This document shows positions 45,645 to 54,982 of a stretch of 64,000 nt of DNA, piece after piece. The notes beneath the pieces were generated by a model. The model was not told the origin of the DNA, searched no databases, and saw only the letters and a list, made by a program, of their open reading frames with translations. Numbering within the stretch: the stretch's first letter is position 1; each line of letters starts with the position of its first letter. Origin of the DNA: Kordia sp. (lineage in GTDB: Bacteria > Bacteroidota > Bacteroidia > Flavobacteriales > Flavobacteriaceae); assembly GCF_022447245.1 (NCBI RefSeq), contig NZ_JAKVBC010000003.1, positions 186,001 through 250,000 on the forward strand. The letters run 5' to 3'. A program made the position numbers and the translations under genes.

Positions 45645-47939
45645 TTATAATTTATAGTTGAGTTGAACGACGCCGTACATATTGAACGGCAATCCAGGAT
45701 AAAAATAACGTGCATTGGTGTCGTTTCCAAACGCATTTACTTGTAATTGTGAAGCGTATGCTGTATCAAATATATTGTTGGCTCCTATGGATAGATCATA
45801 GCTAAATCGGCTTCCAATAGTATTGGAATAGCCAATTTTACCATTTAACAATTCAAAAGCATCGCTGTATAGAGTGTTTTCGTCATTGGCAGGCATTTCT
45901 CCTACTGCCTGAAAATCGAGTCGTCCATAAAACCCAGTATTACTTGTGGCTTCAACACCCAAATTTACAACAGATTTTGGAACTCCCGTAAGGTCATTCC
46001 CAGAAAAGTTTGCATTTGTTTCCGTAAATTCTTTGAAACTAAAATCGTTGATGCTTGCATTTGCATACGAGTTGATGTAAAATGTATTACTTTTAAATAG
46101 TTGATACTGCAATGCTGCTTCTATTCCATTATGTGTTGTCTTTCCTGCATTGAGCGTGATATTTTGATCCGTTGCTGTTCTTCTATTGACTAATAAATCG
46201 CTGACTGCCATCGTGTAAATAGAAACAGATCCTGATAATTTTCTATTTTTGGTGTGAAAGCGAGAACCAATTTCAAAATTCCAACCACGTTCTGCCTTTA
46301 TCTCTGGATTGAATACACCATCTGGCAATAAGGTTTCTTCTGTAGTTGGTGTTGAAAAACCATGTGCCGCACTTGCAAATAGATTGAAATTGTTAGAAAT
46401 TTCATAGTTAACACCAAACTTAGGAGACACAATTGCATCAAAAGTAAAATCTTCTTCATTACTTGAAGTATTCAATTGATCTTGTACTTTATATTTGGTT
46501 TGATTTATGTGTAATCCAACACTAAAAGATAATTTCTTTACTGTATAAATTGCTTCTGCAAAAAGGTTGAAATAGTTTCGATTCTCATCAAGATTTGACA
46601 AAATATCTCCAGCTATACTTCCTGTTCCTTCAGGGAAATCTTGGTATAGATTGTCAAATTGTTTTGCATTGTAATCATCAAAGAACAATTCGCCTCCAAC
46701 AGACCATTTTAAGGAACTGTTTTCAAAGTTTTTAGTAGCAAGTAAACGCGTACGAACTCCAAATGTCATGGCTTCTTCTTCTAAAATATTGAAAGGTCTT
46801 GGTTCGTAATTGTTATTAAAACTAGTAAATACACTTGTTTTTTGTGTGTACGTTTCATTAAAATCATGACTCCAATTTACACCAAAAAGTGTTTTCTTAA
46901 AATCTTCAAATCCACGCGCACGTTGCCAAAAAGTTGCAGCGTTTCTTGGTGAATTTTCAAAATCTTCTCTGTTCAATGAACTCGGAATAAATGCTTTGAG
47001 GCTTGTGTAGTTTCCAATAAATGTCAATTCATTCTTATCATCAACCAACCAATTAGAGGTAATCGTTGCCGTAGCTTTGTCTAAAGAGTTATTATCACGA
47101 TATCCATCGGAATGTGTATTGCTATAAATTACATTTACATTTGCTTTTTTGCCGCCGTGTGCCACTTTAGCAACAGTTCTGAACAAACCATAACTTCCTA
47201 CAGTTGTAAACAAATTAGCATTGGTTTCATTAAACTTTGCATATTCAGGATATAATAAAATTGTTCCTCCCAAACCAACGCCATAACTACTAGAAGAAGG
47301 TCCTTTGTGTATTTCCATACGTGAAATGGCAGCGAGTTCCAGATCTTCAATGGCTGATTCACCATTTCCATCTGTTAGCGGAATATCTGCATAATACGCA
47401 CGAATGTTTGCTGTAGAAAATGGACTTCGTGCGCCAATTCCTCTTATGGTAATTCTATTGGTATTGAGCGAACCACTTTGCATAAAAACACCAGGAACTC
47501 TATTTAGTATTGGTGCTAATTGTACTGTGTTTTCACTGTAAATTTCACTTTTAGGAACAATACTCACGGCTTCAGCAGTTTGTTGTAGTTTTTGTTGAAT
47601 GGTAATTCCGTTTATAACAACTTGATCTAACTCATTCGTTTTAGGATGTAACGCAACAATAGGATTTTCTTTAATATCAAAAACGAGTTTTGCATAATAA
47701 CCTTCTAATGAAATACGAATTCGCGGTACCAGTGAAACTCCTTCTATTATAAACTTTCCTTTAGAATTCGTTTTAACTTCTGTTTTGGTGCCAACATCAG
47801 TCACAACAGCATTGGCTAATGGAATATTTGTCGAAGCATCAATAACGGTTCCTTCTACCTGATATTGAGCAAGCATTGGTATTGTAAAACAAAAAATGAG
47901 AAGAGTAAAAATGTGGTTGTGTGAGATTGTTTTAAGCAC
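45645..47939 (-). CDS. TonB-dependent outer membrane receptor
   Basis: 764 residues. A signal peptide (FTLLIFCFTIPMLAQ) is followed by a CarboxypepD-regulatory-like domain (VEGTVIDASTNIPLANAVVT), a plug (VVINGITIQQKLQQTAEAVS, RITIRGIGARSPFS, EIHKGPSSSSYGVGLGGTI) and a 22-strand-type barrel ending VQLNYKL. It imports a scarce ligand across the outer membrane. The adjacent PQQ-type dehydrogenase suggests PQQ itself, a sugar, or a metal-bound ligand, and the sequence does not decide. There is no SusD partner, so it is not a SusCD polysaccharide system. Confidence 0.92.
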   Translation of the reverse strand: MLKTISHNHIFTLLIFCFTIPMLAQYQVEGTVIDASTNIPLANAVVTDVGTKTEVKTNSKGKFIIEGVSLVPRIRISLEGYYAKLVFDIKENPIVALHPKTNELDQVVINGITIQQKLQQTAEAVSIVPKSEIYSENTVQLAPILNRVPGVFMQSGSLNTNRITIRGIGARSPFSTANIRAYYADIPLTDGNGESAIEDLELAAISRMEIHKGPSSSSYGVGLGGTILLYPEYAKFNETNANLFTTVGSYGLFRTVAKVAHGGKKANVNVIYSNTHSDGYRDNNSLDKATATITSNWLVDDKNELTFIGNYTSLKAFIPSSLNREDFENSPRNAATFWQRARGFEDFKKTLFGVNWSHDFNETYTQKTSVFTSFNNNYEPRPFNILEEEAMTFGVRTRLLATKNFENSSLKWSVGGELFFDDYNAKQFDNLYQDFPEGTGSIAGDILSNLDENRNYFNLFAEAIYTVKKLSFSVGLHINQTKYKVQDQLNTSSNEEDFTFDAIVSPKFGVNYEISNNFNLFASAAHGFSTPTTEETLLPDGVFNPEIKAERGWNFEIGSRFHTKNRKLSGSVSIYTMAVSDLLVNRRTATDQNITLNAGKTTHNGIEAALQYQLFKSNTFYINSYANASINDFSFKEFTETNANFSGNDLTGVPKSVVNLGVEATSNTGFYGRLDFQAVGEMPANDENTLYSDAFELLNGKIGYSNTIGSRFSYDLSIGANNIFDTAYASQLQVNAFGNDTNARYFYPGLPFNMYGVVQLNYKL

Positions 47940-48094
47940 GGATTTAATTTTTAAGGCATAAAAATAAACAGATTATTCTTCATTTGTCGTTTCTTTTATT
48001 AAAGTTAACATTTCTTGTGCTGATTGTGATAACTTCCGTTTTTTAAAATTCCCTTTTAATTAGTATATTGAAAGTCTTGTTATCTGACAACAAT

Positions 48095-48598
48095 ATGAAA
48101 ACAATTTTAGAAGCTATTTCATTAGAAATGATTCGATTGGATGAATTCCACTATCCTGAAGAACAATTACAATCCAAATGGTTTGGAAACGAACCTGCAA
48201 CAACGGATGCTATTCAACAAGCAGAAGAACGATTGCAAGTTACTTTACCAGAAGATTATAAAGAATTCTTAGCTATCGCAAATGGTTTTCATGCCTTTAG
48301 TGATATTGAACCTACTTTTCATACGGTGGCATATATTGATTATTTAAAAAATAAGGATGCTGAACTCATACAAATTTGGAAAGAAACGGGAAACGAAGAT
48401 ATTGCACATGTATTGACGCAAAGTATTTTAATTGCTGGATTTGAAGAAGAACAACAGTTTCTGATTATTCCGCCAAGTGAAGAGAATAAACATTGGCGTT
48501 ATTGGAAATTTGCTTCTTGGTTTCCGGGAGAAGAACCTTTTGACAATTTGGAAGATTATTTTGAAAATGCTTTAGAATTCTTAAACGAAACAGAGTAA
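48095..48598 (+). CDS. SMI1/KNR4 family protein
   Basis: 167 residues from ATG 48095; a TTG at 48068 is in frame but adds only nine non-family residues. The SUKH fold is shown by TDAIQQAEERLQVTLPEDYK (helix and LPxxY motif) and EFLAIANGFHAFSDIEPTFH, with a C-terminal SWFPGEEPFDNLEDYFENAL. SUKH proteins are immunity proteins of contact-dependent toxins or general binding modules. No toxin gene is beside it, so it is an orphan here. Confidence 0.85.
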   Translation: MKTILEAISLEMIRLDEFHYPEEQLQSKWFGNEPATTDAIQQAEERLQVTLPEDYKEFLAIANGFHAFSDIEPTFHTVAYIDYLKNKDAELIQIWKETGNEDIAHVLTQSILIAGFEEEQQFLIIPPSEENKHWRYWKFASWFPGEEPFDNLEDYFENALEFLNETE

Positions 48599-48650
48599 CG
48601 TTTTTCTTTTTTTCTACTAATGCTATTATAAAGCTAGTAAAACAAACGCA

Positions 48651-49367
48651 ATCATCAACTTATTCAGAAATAAACGCCATAAAAGCTTACGGGAAAATAA
48701 TATTCGTAAGTATCTTATAATATGCACTTGGCGAAATTATTCTGGTAATGGTCGGAATATTATTGGCTTTACAAGTAAATACTTGGAATTAAAATCGCAA
48801 AAATCGAAGCAAATAAAAAGTCATTTTAAACCAACTAAACAGTGAGTTTTCAAAGAACTTAGCCATGTTTCCTCCCATAAAAAAAGCACAGTTAAATACC
48901 TTTAATGCTGGACAAGTTGTTTTCAAAAATCTGGATAAAATGCACATTCCTGCGTGAAGAGATTCTGTATATCGTTATGTACAAGGTGTTTCTGACGTTT
49001 ATGCGTATTATCCATCTAATGGAGTTGTAGAATCGTTGATAAGTTCAGGAGATATTAATTTAATTCAAAACAATACACTCCGTAAATATTTGGTTTCTTG
49101 GAAAGATGTTTTAACAAATTATTCTGAACGTGTAAATATTGACATCACACTTTGTTCAAATACAATTGAACCATACATCATAAATCACGGTAATCTTTTA
49201 AATTTAAAAAGTAAAGAAAACTTTAAGTTGGTAGAAGATCGTATTTTTATCAATATGCTTGTACGTCAGCAATATTTTAATAATGACATTTCAGCGCCAT
49301 ACAAAATGAGATTAGTATCGAAACCTACATGAAAGAAATTATTCGTCTTTCAAAAACGAAAGAATAA
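48651..49367 (+). pseudogene. DUF6090-like membrane protein gene, heavily decayed
   Basis: Spans the gap between the SMI1 gene and 49369. The frame begins at ATC 48651, where ATG is expected (NLFRNKRHKSLRENNIRKYL). One extra A at 48717-48720 shifts it into YALGEIILVMVGILLALQVN, the typical N-terminal helix of this family. Stops then appear at 48790 (TAA, after NTWN where Glu is usual), 48814 (TAA) and 48955 (TGA). The rest reads SVYRYVQGVSDVYAYYPSNG to RRQQ-like text and a second shift near 49320 before KEIIRLSKTKE and a final TAA 49365. At least six lesions make it clearly dead. Confidence 0.8.
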
Positions 49368-49368
49368 G

Positions 49369-49680
49369 CTATTTCTTTTCGGTCAAATTTGTAGTTTTTT
49401 TATCAGTATTTACAACTTTATTCGCCTTTGCTTGAGCAGCTTCTATTTTTGCTTTTTTTATCAACTGAACTCCAAAATAAATAGCCATCATCCCAATAAT
49501 TAATAGCAATACGCCGCCAATGAAGATTCCTAGTAAATAACCATTAGGATCTTCGGCTTCTATCTTCGATGTATCTTTAAGCTTTTCAATAGTTGAAGGT
49601 ACTTTTATAAAAAGCGTTACAGCAATATATGCTCCGATGATTAGCAATAAAAAACCAAGAATTTTCTTCATAATGTTCAA
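49369..49680 (-). CDS. Small two-helix membrane protein
   Basis: 103 residues with two helices, KKILGFLLLIIGAYIAVTLF and LLGIFIGGVLLLIIGMMAIY, separated by a 27-residue charged loop. A Lys/Ala/Thr-rich cytoplasmic tail follows (KKAKIEAAQAKANKVVN). An ATG three codons in (49671) is an equally good start. Family not recognised. It is convergent with the decayed DUF6090-like gene, ending 1 base from it. Confidence 0.7.
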   Translation of the reverse strand: MNIMKKILGFLLLIIGAYIAVTLFIKVPSTIEKLKDTSKIEAEDPNGYLLGIFIGGVLLLIIGMMAIYFGVQLIKKAKIEAAQAKANKVVNTDKKTTNLTEKK

Positions 49681-49767
49681 AGATAAATAATTACACTAAG
49701 TTGAAAAGAATATTCTAGTCCCAAAATGTTTATGCCTTTGTCACTAACAACTAAACTTCCTTTTCAA

Positions 49768-50354
49768 ATGAAACTTTTCTCTTCAATGTTTATTGTTTTT
49801 TCACTTGTGAATTCCTTGAAAGCGCAACAGATAATTGGAACTACAAAAATGTAGAATTTGTTATACCACGATGTTCCCAATATGATTTACTTTAAAGATA
49901 TTGATTTAGAAAAGTATAAAATATCAATTTCAAATGGCGAAATTCTGGAGGTTAAAAAATCTGTTCTTACCGTATTGATCGATTTCGAATATAAAACAAC
50001 TATTAAGCTTGAAAGTAAAATGTAGTAAAAGAACTTTCTTTTAGAGTGATTCCATTTCCAAAACCAAAAATGACTGTTTTAACAAATGACGATGGAGATT
50101 TCAACAATATGACATTGGAAAAATTCACCTCCATGAAAAGAGCATATACAATTCTAGAAAATTTCTCCGTTGACTATATGTTATCTACTGAAAGTTGTGA
50201 AGTGTTAAAAATTTCACCCAATGGAAAGAGACATACCGTAAATCTCCGCGGTTCTTCTTTTGACTCTTTGCGCTTAAAAAAAGAAGCAATAAAAGGAGAT
50301 GTATATATTTTTACTAATAACAGAGTAGAATTCTACAAACAGACAGAATTGTAA
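49768..50354 (+). pseudogene. Secreted protein resembling the GldM C-terminal region, broken
   Basis: ATG 49768 opens a signal peptide (FIVFSLVNSLKAQQ). TAG at 49852-49854 follows, then NLLYHDVPNMIYFKDIDLEK and KISISNGEI. A one-base deletion near 50019-50025 (creating TAG TAA in frame one) moves the text to NVVKELSFRVIPFPKPK, SPNGKRHTVNLRGSSF and KGDVYIFTNNRVEF, ending at 50354. The order KMN-LLY, ISISNG, FRV-P-P, GDVY-F matches the last two Ig-like domains of the gliding/T9SS protein GldM as I remember them. A standalone GldM-C protein with two lesions is the best reading. The downstream 50046 frame alone starts at GTG and lacks the signal. Confidence 0.65.
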
Positions 50355-50439
50355 ATGCAACTGAATTTACAATATACCTAAGATAAAACTGTTGCCATGT
50401 ATTTGTTATGAATGCTGAACTTTCTATATCTTCGCGACA

Positions 50440-51219
50440 ATGAATACACTTGATATTAGAACCGTAAATGTGGTTCAATACATAAAACCGTTACGTGAAG
50501 GCGGATCGCTTCCAGCTATTGTAAAAGCGGATGATGATTTTTTGTATGTGCTTAAATTTAGAGGCGCAGGACAAGGAAAAAAAGCACTGATTGCTGAATT
50601 GATTGGTGGCGAATTAGCGCGTGCTTTTGGCTTAAAGATTCCTGAACTCGTTTTTATGAATTTAGATGATTCTTTTAGTAAAACAGAACCAGACGAGGAA
50701 ATTCAGGATTTGCTCAAATTTAGTGTCGGACTCAATTTGGGCTTACATTTTTTATCAAGTGCCATTACGTTTGATCCTTTAGTAACTTCGGTAGATGCCG
50801 TCACTGCTTCGAAAGTGGTTTTATTAGACAGTATTATTAGTAATATTGATAGAACCGTGAAAAACACCAATTTACTACATTGGAATAATGAATTATGGGT
50901 AATTGATAATGGCGCAAGCTTCTACTTTCATCACAATTGGGCAACTTGGGAAAATCATTTGACACGAACATTTCCGTTAATTAAAGATCATGTGTTACTG
51001 CCACAAGCTACGAAACTCAAAGAAGTTGCTGTTGAGTTTCAGAAACTAATTACGGATGAAAAACTAGCAGAAATCATTCATACAATTCCTGAAGACTGGT
51101 TGCAGCACGAAGCTGATGACTTGTCTCCTGATGAAATGCGACAAGCCTACAAAACGTATTTAAAAGCGAAATTAGCCATGATTGATTCACTCATAAAAGA
51201 AGCGGAAAATGCAAGATAA
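50440..51219 (+). CDS. HipA-like kinase family protein
   Basis: 259 residues, shorter than toxin HipA (~440), and lacking its N-terminal HipA_N domain. It shows a Lys in VLKFRGAGQGKKALIAELIG (ATP-binding region), then a SNIDRTVKNTNLL catalytic loop (D-R-x3-N) and WVIDNGASFYFHH (DxG-like metal site). It is therefore likely an ATP-binding kinase-fold protein. The next gene (DUF3037) overlaps it by 11 bases, a pairing seen in many bacteria. No HipB-like antitoxin is present, so a toxin role is not supported. Confidence 0.85.
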   Translation: MNTLDIRTVNVVQYIKPLREGGSLPAIVKADDDFLYVLKFRGAGQGKKALIAELIGGELARAFGLKIPELVFMNLDDSFSKTEPDEEIQDLLKFSVGLNLGLHFLSSAITFDPLVTSVDAVTASKVVLLDSIISNIDRTVKNTNLLHWNNELWVIDNGASFYFHHNWATWENHLTRTFPLIKDHVLLPQATKLKEVAVEFQKLITDEKLAEIIHTIPEDWLQHEADDLSPDEMRQAYKTYLKAKLAMIDSLIKEAENAR

Positions 51220-51592
51220 AGTGACCTTTGAATATGCTATGATACGATTTATGCCCAAAGTGGAGCGTGAAGAATTCTTTAATATTGGCGTAATTGTATT
51301 CTCAAAACGAAAAAAGTTTCTGGCATTAAAATATCATGTAGATGCTAAAAAATTGGCAGCATTTTCATGCGAAATCACGCAGGATGAGCTTAACGAATAC
51401 TTAAATGCTTGGAACAATATTTGTAAAGGTGCGCCACATGGTGGGAAAATAGGAACCTTTGAAATGGCAGATCGTTTCCGTTGGTTAGCAGCATCCAAAA
51501 GTACCATGATTTTATGTTCGTCTACACATGCAGGTTTGACTGATAATCCACAACAGGAATTGGAGCATATTTTTGAGAAGTATGTGCTGTAA
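51209..51592 (+). CDS. DUF3037 family protein
   Basis: 127 residues starting inside the end of the HipA-like gene. The family core is visible as YAMIRFMPKVEREEFFNIGVIVF, then LALKYHVDAKKLAAF and a C-terminal FRWLAASKSTMILCSSTHAG. No known enzyme activity. The overlap and recurrent pairing indicate a joint function with the HipA-like protein. Confidence 0.85.
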   Translation: MQDKVTFEYAMIRFMPKVEREEFFNIGVIVFSKRKKFLALKYHVDAKKLAAFSCEITQDELNEYLNAWNNICKGAPHGGKIGTFEMADRFRWLAASKSTMILCSSTHAGLTDNPQQELEHIFEKYVL

Positions 51593-51661
51593 ATCTTGTT
51601 TTTAGAAAATTATCTATCTGAGATCACAAATCGCAAATTAAGATTATCTTTATGGATAATT

Positions 51662-53176
51662 ATGAAAAACCGACTCAAAACTTCAATTTTACTATTTAGC
51701 TTCTTGCTAGTAAGCAATGTATTTTCCCAAACCAATTGGGATGCTAAAATTCAGCAAAAACTTCCTTCCATTCTTAAAAAACATCGTGAACTTGTTAGTA
51801 TTCCGAATGTGGCTTCCGATGAACCTAATATGATGAAAAATGTTGATTGGGTTACCAGTGCGTTTGAAAAACTAGACTTTAAAGTTTCCATCTTACAAAC
51901 CTCAACATTGCCTGTTTTCTTTGCAGAGAAGCAAGTCAATCCAAAAGCAAAAACAATATTATTCTATTTGCATTTGGATGGTCAAGCTGTGAATCCAGAG
52001 AAATGGCAACAAAAAGATCCGTTTCAACCTGTCTTAAAAAAACAAAATTCTGATGGCAATTGGGAAATTATTGATTGGTCATATATAGATGGAAAAATCA
52101 ATCCTGATTGGCGAATATTTGGTCGTGCCGCAGCGGATGATAAAGCGCCAATTATTATGATGTTGACTGCATTAGATTTTATGCAAAAGCAACAACAAAA
52201 GCTAAAATACAATGTAAAAATCATTCTGGATTTACAAGAAGAACCCCGTTCAAGAGGTTTTTTGAGTACACTTAAAAAATATAAGGATCGTTATGCTGCC
52301 GATTATATGATTATTATGGATGGACCTGCACATCCTACCAACAAACCAACATTGACTTTTGGCTGTCGTGGCATCGCTACCTGCAATATTAGCATTTACG
52401 GAGCAAAATTACCGCAACATAGTGGACATTTTGGAAATTATGCACCAAATCCAGTATTTAAAATATCGCATCTACTAGCAAGCATGAAAGATCATACTGG
52501 AAAAGTGATCATTGATGGTTTTTATGATGGAATTACCTTAGATGCTGAAACACAAAAATTGTTAGCGCAAGTTCCAGATGACAATCGTAAAATTCAAGAA
52601 AATTTAGGTATTCATATTGCAGATAATGTGGGCAAAACCTATCAAGAAGCCTTGCAATATCCTTCGTTAAATATCCGTCATATAGAAACTTCTTGGAAAG
52701 GTCCTGGTTTAAAAACGATTATTCCGGAAGTTGTCACTGCTTATTTGGATGTACGTTTGGTGAAAGAAACCGATGGACAAGCACAATTAGTCAAAATTAA
52801 AAAACACATAGAAAATCAAGGGTATTTGATACTAGATCGCAAACCAACAGATGCAGAACGTTTGAAACATGGCAAAATCGCAACCTTCACATCAAATGCT
52901 GGTGTCAATGCTTTCCGAACTGATATCAATTCGTTTATTGGTACAAAATTGCGGAAAACCATTTCTAGTGAATTTGGGAACGATCCTATCATGATTCGTA
53001 CAATGGGTGGAACTGTTCCTATTACACCTGCTATACAAGTATTAAACATTCCTGCAATTATTGTTCCGATGGTAAATATGGACAACAATCAACACAATCC
53101 AAACGAGAACATTCGCATTGGAAATATTACACAAGGAATTAAAATTTGTTTAGCGATATTATCTATGGAATTATAG
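51662..53176 (+). CDS. Secreted M20 family peptidase
   Basis: 504 residues from ATG 51662, chosen for its signal peptide (ILLFSFLLVSNVFSQ) over the earlier open codon at 51596. M20 metal motifs: LHLDGQAVNPEKW, GRAAADDKAPIIMMLTALDF (bridging Asp), DLQEEPRSRGFLS (Glu-Glu), MDGPAH, and MNMDNNQHNPNENI with the late His. A lid domain (FGCRGIATCNISIYG) is present. It is likely an extracytoplasmic dipeptidase or carboxypeptidase. Confidence 0.88.
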   Translation: MKNRLKTSILLFSFLLVSNVFSQTNWDAKIQQKLPSILKKHRELVSIPNVASDEPNMMKNVDWVTSAFEKLDFKVSILQTSTLPVFFAEKQVNPKAKTILFYLHLDGQAVNPEKWQQKDPFQPVLKKQNSDGNWEIIDWSYIDGKINPDWRIFGRAAADDKAPIIMMLTALDFMQKQQQKLKYNVKIILDLQEEPRSRGFLSTLKKYKDRYAADYMIIMDGPAHPTNKPTLTFGCRGIATCNISIYGAKLPQHSGHFGNYAPNPVFKISHLLASMKDHTGKVIIDGFYDGITLDAETQKLLAQVPDDNRKIQENLGIHIADNVGKTYQEALQYPSLNIRHIETSWKGPGLKTIIPEVVTAYLDVRLVKETDGQAQLVKIKKHIENQGYLILDRKPTDAERLKHGKIATFTSNAGVNAFRTDINSFIGTKLRKTISSEFGNDPIMIRTMGGTVPITPAIQVLNIPAIIVPMVNMDNNQHNPNENIRIGNITQGIKICLAILSMEL

Positions 53177-53178
53177 CT

Positions 53179-53202
53179 TGCATTTCCGCTCCGCTCAATG
53201 CA
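53179..53202. repeat. REP-like palindrome, copy 1
   Basis: TGCATT pairs with AATGCA around a 12-base loop containing CTCCGCTC. Its reverse complement matches the element at 58757-58780 in the loop, and the stem bases differ in a paired manner. It lies just past the M20 peptidase stop. Confidence 0.5.
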
Positions 53203-53252
53203 CTTACAAATATTCTAAATACTATTAACTCATAACTCATAACTAAAAAAAT

Positions 53253-53603
53253 ATGCCAAGGATAGAATACCGTGTATATGTCATAGAACTTTCTAAAAAA
53301 ATATTTACTGAGAATACCAAATTTCGCTTGGCAAATCCGCAGTTTAACGGTGTGTTGGAATGTTTGTATGTAGGAATGACGAGTAAGACTCCGAAAGAAC
53401 GCTTTATACAACACAAAACAGGATATCGTAATAAAAAGGGACACAAACTTTCTTCTAGCATTGTTCAAAAATACGGTTCCTATTTACGTCCGAGTTTATA
53501 CAATCATATTGATCCATTACCAACGCGACATCAAGCAGAGCAAATGGAACGAATTCTTGCTTTAGAATTGCGTAGAAAAGGCTATGCCGTTTGGTTTAAT
53601 TAG
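53253..53603 (+). CDS. GIY-YIG-like nuclease domain protein
   Basis: 116 residues. The GIY-YIG pattern is seen as YRVYVIEL, then CLYVGMTSKTPKERFIQHK (YVG with the catalytic Arg position at KERF) and GYRNKKGHKLSSS, with EQMERILALELRRKGYAVW carrying the late Glu. The large insert between VYVIEL and LYVG is unusual for a plain single-strand GIY-YIG fold. No signs of mobile elements are nearby. The function is unknown: possibly a DNA or nucleotide-binding relative. Confidence 0.65.
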   Translation: MPRIEYRVYVIELSKKIFTENTKFRLANPQFNGVLECLYVGMTSKTPKERFIQHKTGYRNKKGHKLSSSIVQKYGSYLRPSLYNHIDPLPTRHQAEQMERILALELRRKGYAVWFN

Positions 53604-53657
53604 ATTTTAGACTAACTTAGATTATTAGATCCCCCAGAACTAAACTTAAAAATGTAA

Positions 53658-54221
53658 ATGTCAGAAATCACTTTTCACTCTAAACCCTTTAAAATAGAAG
53701 GAATTCAAATTCCTGAAATTGTACTTACAAAAGGAAAACTAGTACGTTTATATATTCCAAATTTGATAAAAAAAGACGTTCATAAAGATTTAAAACTGAG
53801 AATTATCAATCATTTTCAAAACAAAGATCATGTACCTTGGGCAAAAAATTTTAGTTCAAATAGTTTAATAGAAAAGCTTTATCCATTAACCGTTGAGCGC
53901 TATTTATTACGAGTGATGAAACTGGATAAATATTTAGCTATTCAGGCTATTGAAGAAATAGAAGTCAATTTTGAGGATAGATTTCACTACTTGGACCACA
54001 TAAAGAAAAGAGCTTTAATTATAAAAGCAAATTTTCTTAAATACGATGTTATTCTATTTGATTATTATGCTATTGGTGCACTGGGAATCAAATTCATAGA
54101 AAATGTTGTGAATACAGAAATTAAAAAGGGAAAATCTGCAATTGCCTTCGATATTTTACAGTATATGGAAGACTATGAACCTTTTAGTAATATACAACGT
54201 ATAACTGTTGATTTAAAATAA
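53658..54221 (+). CDS. Unknown protein, perhaps a degenerate ABC-ATPase-like fold
   Basis: 187 residues without signal or membrane helix. The central LLRVMKLDKYLAIQAIEE, then FHYLDHIKKRALIIKANFLKY and DVILFDYYAIGALGI recalls the signature and Walker B region of an ABC ATPase (R-A-L-x-A-x-x-x-x-D-V-I-L-F-D). The start, however, lacks any GxxGxGKS loop (SKPFKIEGIQIPEI then KGKLVRLYIPN). If the relation is real, it could not hydrolyse ATP in the usual way. The frame is otherwise intact. Low certainty on the fold, good certainty that it is coding. Confidence 0.6.
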   Translation: MSEITFHSKPFKIEGIQIPEIVLTKGKLVRLYIPNLIKKDVHKDLKLRIINHFQNKDHVPWAKNFSSNSLIEKLYPLTVERYLLRVMKLDKYLAIQAIEEIEVNFEDRFHYLDHIKKRALIIKANFLKYDVILFDYYAIGALGIKFIENVVNTEIKKGKSAIAFDILQYMEDYEPFSNIQRITVDLK

Positions 54222-54357
54222 GAAAAGTAACTACAAAGCTTCATTACTTCTGTTGAAGACTGCTTTCAAATATTTCAATTACGGCTTTCCCTTACACCTC
54301 CACTCTTTTGATTCTCTATTTTCGTCATGATCATAAACATTAAAACTACAATATATC

Positions 54358-54906
54358 ATGAAGAAAATAGCTTTAAAACCATTGCGATTAAAAAATAAAG
54401 TATACCTCCAATTTGGCAAATCACCTTAAAGTAGAAAATACCTCTTGGTCCGAAAGCAAACAACAAAAACAAAAAACCGATACGCTCAGTGAAAACATAC
54501 GTACAGAGATTCAAAATAACCATGATAGAATTGCAAAAGTTATTGAATATCATGAATTACTTAGAGATGGCTCGCGTTATTATCTAAAAGTTAAACGTCA
54601 TAAACTCCCAAAAATGTTTAGAGGCATCAATGTTTTAATACTATCAAGAAGCGCTTTTGAAACTGTAGCACAAACTGGATTGGTCAATGAGTATACTGTG
54701 GAAAAAATTCAAGCGTTGAATAAAATTTATACATTTCAAAAAGCGTATAATGATTTTGGAAATATTTTATTATCGAGTCTATTCTCTCTATCGGTTTTTC
54801 AGGTGAAGAAGAAAACAATCGGACTGCTCTACAATATTTATCAATTTCTATGACCGATGTTACTATAAAGGAACGGCAGTTATTAAAATTTAGACAACTT
54901 ATTTAA
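54358..54906 (+). pseudogene. Decayed helical membrane-protein gene (DUF6090-like context)
   Basis: ATG 54358 gives KKIALKPLRLKNKVYLQFGK and a stop. After a +1 shift the text goes on from about 54413 as SWSESKQQKQKTDTLSENIR, EIQNNHDRIAKVIEYHELL, ending LSSLFS. A further shift near 54790 leads to SIGFSGEEENNRTALQYLSI and TDVTIKERQLLKFRQLI, stopping at 54904-54906. The N-terminal membrane helix expected between the first two pieces is missing. The remaining layout resembles DUF6090-type proteins, like the remnant at 48651, but sequence similarity between the two is not obvious. Confidence 0.6.
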
Positions 54907-54982
54907 AGATTAAAATCATTTAACACATACATACTTAAGTATGATTTTTCAATCTTTAAAATCAACTTAATAATTTTTAATT

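Noticed and set aside
4110-50354. Alternative genetic code with stop codons read as Gln
   Set aside because: Intact core genes end at TAA, TAG and TGA in the normal way and contain no internal stops, and the damaged loci also show frameshifts and lost start codons.
50440-51219. HipA toxin-antitoxin system
   Set aside because: No HipB-like gene and no HipA N-terminal domain; the partner is DUF3037.
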